Origin: Candidatus Goldiibacteriota bacterium
GTDB lineage: Bacteria; Oederibacteriota; PGYV01
NCBI GenBank assembly: GCA_016937715.1
Contig: JAFGWA010000075.1
Coordinates: forward strand, 1 to 34,642
Direction of reading: 5' to 3'
Length of the DNA: 34,642 bases
In this document: in pieces, positions 14,991-24,200 of the stretch
Layout: each line of letters opens with the position of its first letter
How positions within the stretch are numbered: position 1 is the stretch's first letter
Position numbers and translations under genes: made by a program
Notes under the pieces: model-generated
Seen by the model: only the letters and a program-made list of their open reading frames with translations
Database searches by the model: none
Told to the model about the DNA's origin: nothing

Positions 14991-17900
14991 TTAAAAAAGT
15001 ACCGCCTGATCCGAATCCGGCAGGCTGCCCGCTAAATTATTTAACTTCATGAATTCTACCACACTTTTATTGACTTTTGTCCTTTTGACAAGGTCTTCCA
15101 CGGATGTAAACTGTGACTTGTGCCTTTCAATGGAAACACTTATGGCTACTTTTTCGCCAAGCCCCGGCACCGCGATTAAAGGCGGCAATATTTTACCGTC
15201 TTTTACCGTAAAGCGCGTCGGATGCGACTTATACAGGTCAACCTTTGAAAAAACATAACCGCGGTCTTTCATTTCCACAAGTACTTCAAGCACCTTAAAT
15301 CTGTCTTTTTCTTTTTTATCCGCGTCCTTCATAAACCTGGACTCGCGCAGCCTCTTTTTTACCGCTTCAAGGTCCATCGCCATGAATTCATATTCAAATC
15401 CGCCTATGTCCCTGTTAAGGTAATCAGCGTAAAAATGCTCCGGATGGTGAATCTTTATATACGCGATTCTAAAGGACATTATGGTATATGCCACAGCGTG
15501 CGCTTTGGGAAACATATATTTTATCTTTTTGCACGACTCAATGTACCATTCAGGCACCTTGTGTTCTTTCATGGCCTTTTCAAATTCAGGGGTAAGCCCC
15601 CTGCCCCTTCTGACACTTTCCATTATAGAAAACGCAAGGCCCTTCTCAAGCCCTTTTCTTATCAGGTATTCCATAATGTCATCCCTGGTGGAAATTACTT
15701 CTTTAAGGGTGGCTGTCTTTTTATTAATAAGTTCCTGCGCGTTTCCCACCCATACATTGGTACCGTGTGAAAGCCCTGAAATATAAACAAGTTCCGAAAA
15801 AGTCTTTGGCTTGGTGTCATTTAACATCTGCCTTAAAAAACCGGTGCCGAACTCCGGGACTCCAAGAGTACCTATCTGGCTGTCGTAATTTTCCGGATTT
15901 ACATTTAACGGCTTCAAACTGCTGAAAATCTGCATTGTTTGTTTATCATCAATGGGAATATCCGTCACTTTAATATTTAAATCCTCACAGATATGTTTTA
16001 AACTTGTGGGCAATTCATGGCCAAGGGCGTCTATCTTTACAAGCGTATCATGTATGAAATGGTAATCAAAGTGTGTGGTAATAGATACCTTGTCCGGCGC
16101 GTACTGAACCGGGGTAAAATCGCATATTTCCTTATCATCGGGAACAAGCATAAGCCCGCCTGGGTGCTGACCTGTACCGCGTTTTACATCGGCGCATCCG
16201 ATTGCAAGCCTCAACTTTTCAGCATTTTTAAGATTAGCCCCTGTCTTTTCTATATACTTACTCATGAAATCTTTTTTAATTGCGTTCTGCTGCAGCGTGT
16301 TAATCGTCCCCGCTTTAAAAACCTTTTCTTTGCCGAACATATTTATAAGAAAATTGTGTATCTTTTCCTGATACTCTCCGGAAAAGTTAAGATCTATATC
16401 AGGAACCTTATCGCCTTTAAATCCCATGAAAGTTTCAAAGGGTATATTAAATCCGTCGCGCGTCATTTCAATTTTGCAGTACGGGCATTTTTTTGAATCC
16501 ATATCCACACCCGCAAGTTCTGTATCTATGAATTCCATGTATTTACACTTGGGGCAAAGGTGGTGAGCCTGCAGGGGGTTAACCTCTGATATTCCGCAAA
16601 GATAAGCCACAATTGACGACCCAACGGACCCCCTTGAACCCACTATGTAACCGTCCATGTTGCTTCTTTCCACCATAACTTTTGCTATAAGATATAGCAC
16701 CGCGTAATTATTGCCTATGATAGATTTAAGCTCCCTGTCTATCCTTTCTTTAACTTCCGGCAGGATATTATCCCCGTACAGTTCGGCCGCGCGGTTCCAT
16801 GTGGCTTCCCGTATTTTATTATCCGCGTCAGGTAATGAAGGCGGATGAATCTTTGAAGGCACCGGTTCCAAAGCAGGTTCTATAAGGGCTGCTATTTTTT
16901 GCGGGGCTGTAATAACAACTTCTTTGGCAAGTTCAGGACCCAGATAGGCAAATTCTTCAAGCATTTCATCGGTGGTCCTTAAATACAGCTCCGCGTCCGC
17001 TTCTTCAAATCCCATTGCAAGCATCAGAAATTCCCTGTAAGTACGGTCTTTTTTATTTAAAAAGTGGGCATCACAGGTGGCCGCCACCGGCTTGTACATT
17101 TTTTTTCCAAGTTCCACTATGCGCCTGTTTATCCTGTGAAGGTCTTCTATTGAAGCCAGCGTGCCGTTCTTTAAAAGAAACATGTTATTTGTATCGGGCT
17201 GAATCTCAAAATAATCATAACGGGCGGCTATCTCTTCAATTACTTTTTCCTGCTTCTGTTCAAGAATCGCCTGATAAAGTTCACCCAGATAACACGCCGT
17301 GCCCAGCACAAGCCCTTCCCTGTTGGCTTTTAACAGCGAACGCGGTATCCTTGGTTTTTTATAAAAATATTCAAGGTGTGAGGCGGAAACAATTTTATAC
17401 AGATTCTTTAAACCCGTATAGTTTTTTGCAAGTATTATTATGTGCCACGGCTTATCATGTTCTTCATCTTTGGCTTCCCTGTCATCCACAAGATACCCTT
17501 CCATACCAAAGATAAGTTTTGTGGCGCCCCTCTGTTCAATCGCGTCCATATAACCTTCGCGCCTTGTCCTGCCTTTTACAAAAAGGTCCTTGTGCTTTTT
17601 CTCATAATAATCCACAAGCCTTTTATATGCGTCAGGAAAAGAATGCACCACGCCGTGATCGGTAATTGCCACCGCGGTATGTCCCCAGCTGGCAGCGGTT
17701 TTTATATAATCATCCAGCGCCATCAAAGAATCCATCGCGCTTAATTTGGTATGGGCGTGAAGTTCCACCCTTTTTTCCGCCGCACTGTCATGCCTCTCCG
17801 GCGCTTTAATCCGGTTAATCCTTCTTACTTTTGCGGATAATTCCCCGTCCCGGTCGTCATAAGACACTTCCGCGGAAAGCCTTACATAAGAAAGCGCGGA

Positions 17901-18716
17901 TAATGTGTCCCTTAACCCGTCATTTTCATCAATAAACGCGATACATTTCAAAGTATCTTCGTCATCCGTTATATAAAACTTAATAATGTATGTACCTTTT
18001 TTATTTTTAAGTTCGCTTATAGGTTCGGCATCAGGGTCAAAAAACACCCTGCCTTCCAGGATATATTTGCCGGCTTCAGAAATTGAATTTATCGATTTAA
18101 CAATGCCTTTTATTTCTTCCTTCACAAGCACTTTACTTTCCCTTTCACGCTTTCCCGTTATCTTTATGGAAGCAGCTTCAGGTTCCGCCGCGGGCTGATC
18201 CGCGGATATGGCTGTTGTTTTAACAGAAGCAATTTCAATATCCCTTGCGAAGAAATCCCTTATTGCTTTTCTTATAGAGGCCTGCACCCTGAAATCAGAA
18301 AGCTTGCCGGCAATAAATTCATTTTCACAAATAAGTTCCATTTTATTATCCGTAAACGAAGGCCTTGTACTTAAAATCCAGGTCCGCGCCTCACCGGCCC
18401 TTTCCGCAAAAAACACCCAAAGTTCTTTTATCTGGCTTTCGGTGGCGCCGCCTTCCTGAAAATTTATTTCAAAAGAAGCCGGCATTTGCGCGTTATTTTC
18501 TATTACGTTTTTAAGCGCGCACAGATAGGCCGCCGTAACCCCTTCCTTTACGTCAAGCGTAACCTGCACTTTAAAATCATTACCTTTGCCGTTTAATTCA
18601 ACGCGGTTAAATGATATTAATTCCGACGAGGGGTCGTCCTTTAAAGCCGGAAGGTTTTCATTCAGGATTCTTTTTGTTTCATCACTGTCAATTTTTATAA
18701 TATAAGCTGAAGACAT
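14991..18716 (-). CDS. polC: DNA polymerase III PolC-type alpha subunit lacking the exonuclease domain
   Basis: A 1241-residue replicative polymerase. Order: N-terminal region to about residue 190, OB-fold (about 195-305), PHP domain (about 315-555), polymerase palm/fingers and C-terminal helix-hairpin-helix region. PHP ligands are all present: His320, His322, Asp353, His354, Glu406, His425, Cys475, Asp549, His551. The PolC zinc finger is Cys721/724/744/747. Catalytic Asp773 and Asp775 ('VPDIDLNFSGEYQ') and Asp896 ('LVKIDALGHE') are intact. In Bacillus PolC (about 1437 residues) a DnaQ-like exonuclease of ~180 residues sits inside the PHP domain. Here only 18 residues separate Glu406 and His425 and no 'ETTG' motif exists. 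RBS AAAAGG; promoter at 18824-18852. Proofreading must come from elsewhere or from the PHP site. Confidence 0.95.
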   Translation of the reverse strand: MSSAYIIKIDSDETKRILNENLPALKDDPSSELISFNRVELNGKGNDFKVQVTLDVKEGVTAAYLCALKNVIENNAQMPASFEINFQEGGATESQIKELWVFFAERAGEARTWILSTRPSFTDNKMELICENEFIAGKLSDFRVQASIRKAIRDFFARDIEIASVKTTAISADQPAAEPEAASIKITGKRERESKVLVKEEIKGIVKSINSISEAGKYILEGRVFFDPDAEPISELKNKKGTYIIKFYITDDEDTLKCIAFIDENDGLRDTLSALSYVRLSAEVSYDDRDGELSAKVRRINRIKAPERHDSAAEKRVELHAHTKLSAMDSLMALDDYIKTAASWGHTAVAITDHGVVHSFPDAYKRLVDYYEKKHKDLFVKGRTRREGYMDAIEQRGATKLIFGMEGYLVDDREAKDEEHDKPWHIIILAKNYTGLKNLYKIVSASHLEYFYKKPRIPRSLLKANREGLVLGTACYLGELYQAILEQKQEKVIEEIAARYDYFEIQPDTNNMFLLKNGTLASIEDLHRINRRIVELGKKMYKPVAATCDAHFLNKKDRTYREFLMLAMGFEEADAELYLRTTDEMLEEFAYLGPELAKEVVITAPQKIAALIEPALEPVPSKIHPPSLPDADNKIREATWNRAAELYGDNILPEVKERIDRELKSIIGNNYAVLYLIAKVMVERSNMDGYIVGSRGSVGSSIVAYLCGISEVNPLQAHHLCPKCKYMEFIDTELAGVDMDSKKCPYCKIEMTRDGFNIPFETFMGFKGDKVPDIDLNFSGEYQEKIHNFLINMFGKEKVFKAGTINTLQQNAIKKDFMSKYIEKTGANLKNAEKLRLAIGCADVKRGTGQHPGGLMLVPDDKEICDFTPVQYAPDKVSITTHFDYHFIHDTLVKIDALGHELPTSLKHICEDLNIKVTDIPIDDKQTMQIFSSLKPLNVNPENYDSQIGTLGVPEFGTGFLRQMLNDTKPKTFSELVYISGLSHGTNVWVGNAQELINKKTATLKEVISTRDDIMEYLIRKGLEKGLAFSIMESVRRGRGLTPEFEKAMKEHKVPEWYIESCKKIKYMFPKAHAVAYTIMSFRIAYIKIHHPEHFYADYLNRDIGGFEYEFMAMDLEAVKKRLRESRFMKDADKKEKDRFKVLEVLVEMKDRGYVFSKVDLYKSHPTRFTVKDGKILPPLIAVPGLGEKVAISVSIERHKSQFTSVEDLVKRTKVNKSVVEFMKLNNLAGSLPDSDQAVLF

Positions 18717-18823
18717 ATATGCGACCTTTTAGTGATTGTTTTTTAAGCCTTTTGCGCGCGTGAACAGCTTTAAGATACCGGGCACAAAAATAACAAAAGA
18801 CTTTATTTCATTTAAGACATTTT

Positions 18824-18852
18824 ATTATACAAAGCCTTTTGCCAAATGTCCA
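18824..18852 (-). promoter_or_regulatory. Sigma-70 promoter of polC
   Basis: On the minus strand TGGACA (18852-18847) and a perfect TATAAT (18829-18824) are 17 bases apart, leaving an untranslated leader of about 100 bases before the polC ATG. The remaining intergenic sequence (18717-18911) is AT-rich and shows no clear terminator for the gene ending at 18912. Confidence 0.7.
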
Positions 18853-18911
18853 TTTTTTTTGCCAAAAAAATAAAACTCATATACTCAAATTGAAATTATT
18901 TTATATTTTAA

Positions 18912-20771
18912 TTATTTAAAAATACCTTTTAATAAATTATCTGTCCCTTTTTTCTGCGCGGATGATATTTTACTGTTTATTTCCGACTTTACTTTTTCTA
19001 TTTCCGCCTCCGCGCCTTTAAGAGCGGCTGTGTACCCGCCGGTAATTGCCGTAAGTTGTGTTTTGTAGCCTTCAGCCTGCTTTAAAAGTTTATCTTTTTC
19101 GCCTTTGATTGTATTTTCCACCTGCGCGTTAAGGCGCGCTTTCAGCTCTTCAGCTTTTTTTCCGTACAGCTTTGCGGCCGCTTTTGAAAGCCTGTCTTTT
19201 ATGTCGGAGGTTATGTCAATGTTCAGCCCTTCCAGGCCGTTAATAAGTGAAAAACCAACTGTAATACCGTCAATTGAACTTAAGGCCTGATATGTAAGAT
19301 CCTGCGTGTTACCCGCAGTGAAAACCGGGCTGTTTATCTCCGCGCTTCCTTTTATCGAAATATAGCTGTCCGTATTTATAAGGCTTACTTTTGAACGCAG
19401 ATTCTTTGATGATATGCTAACGTTTCCATAACCGGCAGTATATTCTTCAGGCATGCCGGACAGCACGGCCGTAATGGAATCATTAATCTTTTCCCTGTGA
19501 TCAATTACCCCTTGTACCGCTATTTTCTGAATACCTTTAACACCGCTCAAGTTTATTTTTGTCGGCATTCCTGTTATATACTGCTCCGCAGTCAAATCCG
19601 TCACGGTTCCCGAAAGCCCTAATCCGCCGTTTTCCCCGGAGCCGCCGGATAATAACAATTTTTTAACCCAGAACGAGGGGTACTGTTTGTCAGTAAATAT
19701 AATATCCGTGCCGTGCATCCTTTTAATCTGAGCGTATTTTTTCTTCTTTTTGACAGGAATATACCTGTTGGCAAGGCGTGCCGTATTCAATAAGTTTCTT
19801 ACCCTTGAATACCACACAGGCCCTACTATGGTTTTTTCTATCTCTGAAGGATTTAACATATTAATATTCATTATTGACATTGCATTATTAACATCCCTGT
19901 CCTTAGCCTCGTTTATTTCATCAAGCGAAGATACTGAATAAGCATAAAAACTATCCGCCCCGGCTTTTATCTCTTCAACTTTTTTCTTCGCTTCCTGAAG
20001 TTCCGCGTACACCTTATTAAGTTCATCCAGTTTTACTTTTGCCGCGGGAATATCTTCAACCGAAGCAACTTTTATTCCCTTTAAGTTTTCAGCCGCTTTT
20101 TTTATATCTTCCGCTTTTTTATTTATATCCGCAGAATTTGCGGAATTCATTATTTCATCTTTTTTCTGTGTGATTTTTCCGCTTACTTCACTGATTTTTT
20201 TAAATGATTCAAGGCTTTCTTTCGCCGCAATCTTTAAACTGTCCGCGGATTTGAATTTGTCCTGAATGTCTTCCAGTTTTGTTATAGGTAATTGCCCGGC
20301 AGCCTGAGCCTTGGCGCTTTCAAAAGCTTTCACCCCAAGTCCGTGTGCAAATTCTCCTTTTGCCGCAAGTTTTGCGTCCTTTTTTTCAATAGCTTTAAGC
20401 CTTGCTTCAGACAGTTTTCCGGAAGTTTTTCTTGTGCTTCCCGCCGTAACCCCTTCAATTGATACTGTGTCTATTATTATTTTTCCGCCCGGCAGCTGCG
20501 ATGTCATAAGATCAAAACCGGCGCTTTGCGCCTGAAAAAGATTCTTCATAGGATTATCCCTGTCAGCCACAGCAATACCCTGAATTACCACTTTGCCTTT
20601 CAACACCTGAATGTCAAACTTTTCAATTTCCACTTTCGCCTTAAAAATCCTCTCTCCAAAACTTATGGCAGTGTTCTTTACAAGTAAATCAAGGAAGAAA
20701 AAACCAAAAAGTAATGATATTACAACAAATACCAGAAGCGCAATAATGCCGCTTTTTCTGAAAACTTTCAT
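18912..20771 (-). CDS. TIGR03545 family protein
   Basis: A 619-residue protein with one N-terminal membrane anchor (residues about 9-30), then an AsmA-like beta stretch ('VKNTAISFGERIFKAKVEIE', 'ADRDNPMKNLFQAQ'), a long helical Lys/Ala/Glu-rich coiled coil (about residues 120-280), a second beta-rich part (about 340-520) and a C-terminal coiled coil. Architecture and the neighbouring gene match the TIGR03545/TIGR03546 pair, which I recall as rare, uncharacterised and found in bacteria with outer membranes. The AsmA-like features suggest a periplasmic role in lipid or outer-membrane transport, which is inference. It overlaps the TIGR03546 gene by four bases and is the last gene of the long PTS-rpoN run. 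Confidence 0.75.
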   Translation of the reverse strand: MKVFRKSGIIALLVFVVISLLFGFFFLDLLVKNTAISFGERIFKAKVEIEKFDIQVLKGKVVIQGIAVADRDNPMKNLFQAQSAGFDLMTSQLPGGKIIIDTVSIEGVTAGSTRKTSGKLSEARLKAIEKKDAKLAAKGEFAHGLGVKAFESAKAQAAGQLPITKLEDIQDKFKSADSLKIAAKESLESFKKISEVSGKITQKKDEIMNSANSADINKKAEDIKKAAENLKGIKVASVEDIPAAKVKLDELNKVYAELQEAKKKVEEIKAGADSFYAYSVSSLDEINEAKDRDVNNAMSIMNINMLNPSEIEKTIVGPVWYSRVRNLLNTARLANRYIPVKKKKKYAQIKRMHGTDIIFTDKQYPSFWVKKLLLSGGSGENGGLGLSGTVTDLTAEQYITGMPTKINLSGVKGIQKIAVQGVIDHREKINDSITAVLSGMPEEYTAGYGNVSISSKNLRSKVSLINTDSYISIKGSAEINSPVFTAGNTQDLTYQALSSIDGITVGFSLINGLEGLNIDITSDIKDRLSKAAAKLYGKKAEELKARLNAQVENTIKGEKDKLLKQAEGYKTQLTAITGGYTAALKGAEAEIEKVKSEINSKISSAQKKGTDNLLKGIFK

Positions 20772-21268
20772 TCTTTGTCCCCCCCTTCAAAAAAATTCCC
20801 CGCCTTAAGCGCTTTTACTATGCCAAACTTTTTAACTTTATCCTGCATGTGTTTTCTGTAAAAATCAATTACTTTTAAGGTTCCCATCCAGACAGGCACT
20901 ATCAATAAGAGACCGATTATAAAATCACCCATGATTACGGTATTGTTGAATTTTGTAAACGGGACAAGGGGCATTTCCGCCATTTTTGAAAAAACAGGCT
21001 CTAAAAAGGGAACCGTCAGAACCGCCCTTCCTATAATATCGCCCAACGGGTCAATTAAAAACGTAATAAGTTTAAATATACCGGTAAAAAGAAAAAACGC
21101 GGCTGTATTTACATTCAGGACAAGAACCAAAAGAAAAATTATAACGGCATTAAACGGCGCCAGAAGCAGAAAACCCGCAAACATACCAAAGACCACCCCA
21201 AGCGCTATTTCCCCGGGTTCTTTATTGGAATTCACAATGGAAAGTAATTTAGTTATTTGTCTTATCAT
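20768..21268 (-). CDS. TIGR03546 family membrane protein
   Basis: A 166-residue membrane protein with hydrophobic segments near residues 22-60, 62-80 and 112-130. The opening 'LLSIVNSNKEPGEIALGVVFGMFAGF' pattern (split here by position, residues about 8-33) resembles DUF2062-type proteins, and the size fits TIGR03546, known as the partner of TIGR03545. The start follows GGAGGG and the stop overlaps the TIGR03545 start (ATGA), so the two are made together. It lies 38 bases after galU without a visible promoter. The likely role is an inner-membrane partner for the anchored periplasmic TIGR03545 protein; biochemical function unknown. Confidence 0.75.
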   Translation of the reverse strand: MIRQITKLLSIVNSNKEPGEIALGVVFGMFAGFLLLAPFNAVIIFLLVLVLNVNTAAFFLFTGIFKLITFLIDPLGDIIGRAVLTVPFLEPVFSKMAEMPLVPFTKFNNTVIMGDFIIGLLLIVPVWMGTLKVIDFYRKHMQDKVKKFGIVKALKAGNFFEGGDKE

Positions 21269-21306
21269 GGTTCCCTCCGAACAGGTTTTATGCGATGTAA
21301 TAAATA

Positions 21307-22173
21307 CTAAAAGCTGAATATTTTCTTAATATCTTTCTTCAGCCTGCTTTTTATTTTTTCCTGCGCCGCGCCATATTTTATTATAGCCAGCAGGTATCCG
21401 TATTTATCCCCTGTATCGCATCTGTCGCCGTCAAATTCATCCGCTATCAGCCCTTCATTATGCATTACCATACGCAGGGCGTCTGTTAACTGAATCTCGC
21501 CGTTTTTACCGGGCTTTGTCTCTTTAATATAACCAAAAATAGAAGACGGCAGAATATACCTTCCCACAATGCCAAGGTTGGAAAACGCGTCTTTAACCGA
21601 AGGCTTTTCAGCCATATCAGTAATTTTATAGACCTTATCGCCTATCTTTTCCGGCTTTATAATACCGTAAGAACTTATCATTTTTTTGTCAACCGCCTCA
21701 ACGCCTATGACGTGCTTTTTAAATTTTGCCATAGTGTCAATCATCTGTTTCATAACGGGGACACGCGAGAAAACTATATCATCCGGAAGAAATACCGCAA
21801 AACTCTCATTCCCGACAAAACTCTTTGCGTGCATAATTGCGTCGCCAAGCCCTTTAGGCGTTTTCTGCGTTATAAAACTTTTTTTAAAATCAACCGGTAT
21901 CCTGTAATACTGGTTTAATATTTCCGGCCCCGCCTTTTTCTTTAATATTTTTTCCAGCGCGGGCTTCTTTTCAAAATACTCTTTTATACTGCCTTTACCG
22001 TCAGCGGTGATAAAAAGCACCTCTTCAATCCCTGAATTTAAAGCTTCTTCAACTATAAAATGAATTGACGGTATATCTATTATAGGAAGCATCTCTTTAG
22101 GGACGGCTTTTGTATAAGGCATAAAACGTGTGCCCATTCCCGCTACCGGTATTACAGCTTTTTTTATCTTCAT
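21307..22173 (-). CDS. galU: UTP-glucose-1-phosphate uridylyltransferase
   Basis: A 288-residue enzyme making UDP-glucose from UTP and glucose 1-phosphate. The nucleotide-binding start 'KAVIPVAGMGTRFMPYTKAV' followed by 'PKEMLPIIDIPSI' is diagnostic, as are 'FAVFLPDDIV', 'GIIKPEKIGDKVYKITDMAE' and 'GEIQLTDALR'. Length is normal for the family. It begins immediately after the enzyme I stop codon (TAA then ATG), so it is translationally linked to the PTS genes. UDP-glucose feeds glycan, LPS and capsule synthesis, fitting the glycosyltransferases in this window. Coupling to the PTS operon may match UDP-sugar supply to carbon state, as an inference. Confidence 0.94.
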   Translation of the reverse strand: MKIKKAVIPVAGMGTRFMPYTKAVPKEMLPIIDIPSIHFIVEEALNSGIEEVLFITADGKGSIKEYFEKKPALEKILKKKAGPEILNQYYRIPVDFKKSFITQKTPKGLGDAIMHAKSFVGNESFAVFLPDDIVFSRVPVMKQMIDTMAKFKKHVIGVEAVDKKMISSYGIIKPEKIGDKVYKITDMAEKPSVKDAFSNLGIVGRYILPSSIFGYIKETKPGKNGEIQLTDALRMVMHNEGLIADEFDGDRCDTGDKYGYLLAIIKYGAAQEKIKSRLKKDIKKIFSF

Positions 22174-23916
22174 TTAAGCCCCTTTCTCAGTTTCATAAAG
22201 CAGCTGATTGACCCTTCCGGTCAGGAAGTTCTTAATTTCAGAGGCTTTTTCCATCTTTAACGCGGCATCCGCCGTTTCAAGCGCGCTTTGAAACTTAATA
22301 CTGCGCACCATTTTTTTAACCGACAAAAGAGAAGCGGCATTGCCTGAAAGTTCATCCACACCAAGCCCTATAAGCAGAAACGCCAGATAAGGCTGGCCTG
22401 CCATTTCACCGCATACCGAAACTTTAATGCCGTTTCTGTGCGCGCTGTCAACAGTCATTTTAATGCTTCTTAAAACAGCCGGATTAAGCCCGTCATAAAG
22501 GTGCGAAACAGCTTCATTACCCCTGTCCACGGCAACAGTATACTGAATAAGGTCATTTGTGCCTATGCTGAAGAAATCCACGTGCCGGGCTATTTCAGCG
22601 GACATTAATACCGCCGAGGGCACTTCTATCATCGTTCCCACTTTTATATGCTCGTCAAACGGGACTTTTTTGCTTTTCAGTTCAAACTTTACTTCTTCTA
22701 AAATCTTCTTGGCCTCTTCTATTTCTTCAATAACTGAAATCATCGGGAACATTATTTTGGCCTTGCCAAAAGCCGAAGCACGCAGTATTGCCCTTAACTG
22801 CAGCCTGAAAATATTCTGATTTGCAAGCGAAAGCCTTATTGCCCTTAAACCAAGAAACGGATTCTGTTCGGGCATTATCTTGAAATACGGAAGAAATTTA
22901 TCGCCGCCAATATCCATCGTCCTTATCGTAACAGATTTACCGCCCATTTTCGATATTACGGTTTTGTAGGATTCAAACTGTTCTTCTTCCGAAGGCAGGT
23001 TCATCTTATTCATATAAATAAATTCCGTCCTGAAAAGCCCAACGCCGTCGGCGTTATTTTCAATAACCGCGCCTATTTCTTCCGGAAATTCTATATTGGC
23101 ATTAAGTTCCACTTTATGCTTATCCACCGTCACCGCTTCAAGGGTTTTTAACCTCTTTAGCATACGCAGTTTAAGCGTGTACTTCTTCTGTTCTTCTTTA
23201 TAAGCATTCATTACTTTAGCGCCGGGATTTACCGCCACAATCCCCTTTTCGCCGTCAAGTATAAGAACATCCCCCGTATTCAGCGTTCCCGTAATATCGC
23301 GCACGCCGACCACCGCCGGTATTTCAAGAGACCTTGCCACAATCGCGGTATGGGATGTGGCTCCCCCTACTTCCGTTACAAAACCCATCACTTTACCCTT
23401 ATCCATCTCCGCGGTGTCCGCGGGAGTAAGGTCATGCGCCACAACAATATACTTTTCAGCCGGCGCGTCGCTGTCTTTGGTTTTTAATTCAGCCAGGTTT
23501 TTGATAATTTTTTCAACAAGCCCGGATATATCCCTGCCGCGTTCTTTTAAATAGCTGTCGGAAATTTTATTGAAAAACTCCGCGTATTCCTTTAACACCT
23601 GCATAAGAGCGTATTCCGCGTTTACAGACTCTGTTTTTATTATCGTCTCTGATTTTCCTGCAAACATCCGGTCTTCAAGAAGCATCAGATAAGCGTTAAA
23701 GATATCCGCTTCGGAATTGCCGATATCATATATGACCTTTTCCTTAATTGACATAATGTCAATTTTGGTCTTTTCAACGGCTTTCCTAAGCCTTTGAATT
23801 TCAGCTTCTATAAGCTCGGGGGCAACCGCCCTTTTTGTAATCTCCGCGCTCTTTTTGTTTATTACATAGGCCTGCCCGATTACAATTCCCGGAGAGGCCG
23901 GTATTCCTTTATACAT
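22174..23916 (-). CDS. ptsI: PTS enzyme I
   Basis: A 580-residue phosphoenolpyruvate-protein phosphotransferase, the first step of the PTS phosphorelay, passing phosphate from PEP to HPr. The phosphorylated histidine is His189 in 'GGATSHTAIVARS'. The PEP-binding barrel shows 'GVGLFRTEFIYMN', 'RTMDIGGDKFLPYF', 'FFSIGTNDLIQY' and the catalytic-cysteine motif 'SVCGEMAG'. Length matches the usual 570-580 residues with no extra GAF domain, so it is the sugar-type enzyme and not PtsP. It overlaps the HPr stop by one base (TAATG) and precedes galU directly. Confidence 0.96.
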   Translation of the reverse strand: MYKGIPASPGIVIGQAYVINKKSAEITKRAVAPELIEAEIQRLRKAVEKTKIDIMSIKEKVIYDIGNSEADIFNAYLMLLEDRMFAGKSETIIKTESVNAEYALMQVLKEYAEFFNKISDSYLKERGRDISGLVEKIIKNLAELKTKDSDAPAEKYIVVAHDLTPADTAEMDKGKVMGFVTEVGGATSHTAIVARSLEIPAVVGVRDITGTLNTGDVLILDGEKGIVAVNPGAKVMNAYKEEQKKYTLKLRMLKRLKTLEAVTVDKHKVELNANIEFPEEIGAVIENNADGVGLFRTEFIYMNKMNLPSEEEQFESYKTVISKMGGKSVTIRTMDIGGDKFLPYFKIMPEQNPFLGLRAIRLSLANQNIFRLQLRAILRASAFGKAKIMFPMISVIEEIEEAKKILEEVKFELKSKKVPFDEHIKVGTMIEVPSAVLMSAEIARHVDFFSIGTNDLIQYTVAVDRGNEAVSHLYDGLNPAVLRSIKMTVDSAHRNGIKVSVCGEMAGQPYLAFLLIGLGVDELSGNAASLLSVKKMVRSIKFQSALETADAALKMEKASEIKNFLTGRVNQLLYETEKGA

Positions 23917-24188
23917 TATTCTTTCTCCCCAAATCTGTTTTCAATGACTTTAACAAGCTTGCTTACGGCTTCCTTCGCATCCTGCCCTTCCGCCTTTATT
24001 TCTATTTCCATACCCTGCGCCGCTATAAGGGTCATTAAACCCATTATACTTTTGCCGTCGGCTTCCACATCGCCGTTTTTTACTTTAATGAGCGATTTAT
24101 ACTTTTCCGATTCTTTCACAAAAACGGCCACCGCCCTTAAGTGGAAACCAAGTTTGTTTATTACTTTAACCTTTTTGCTGTATTCCAT
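23916..24188 (-). CDS. ptsH: Phosphocarrier protein HPr
   Basis: A 90-residue HPr. The phosphate-carrying His16 lies in 'NKLGFHLRAVAVFV' with the supporting Arg18; the usual proline of the GLHARPA motif is Ala. Ser47 in 'GKSIMGLMTL' is the regulatory serine phosphorylated by HPr kinase, and hprK lies in the same operon, so the regulatory loop is probably functional. The start at 24188 is chosen over a GTG one codon upstream because GGGAG lies at a better distance. It passes phosphate from enzyme I to the IIA proteins encoded upstream. Confidence 0.95.
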   Translation of the reverse strand: MEYSKKVKVINKLGFHLRAVAVFVKESEKYKSLIKVKNGDVEADGKSIMGLMTLIAAQGMEIEIKAEGQDAKEAVSKLVKVIENRFGEKE

Positions 24189-24200
24189 CACAATTCTCCC

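Noticed and set aside
16017-17515. Open frames of about 160 residues on the plus strand inside polC
   Set aside because: They lie antisense to strongly conserved polymerase motifs and have no family resemblance or ribosome binding sites.
18838-18872. Possible sigma-54 promoter on the minus strand (TTGGCA boxes before polC)
   Set aside because: The required GC of the -12 element is missing at the correct distance; a good sigma-70 promoter explains the region better.
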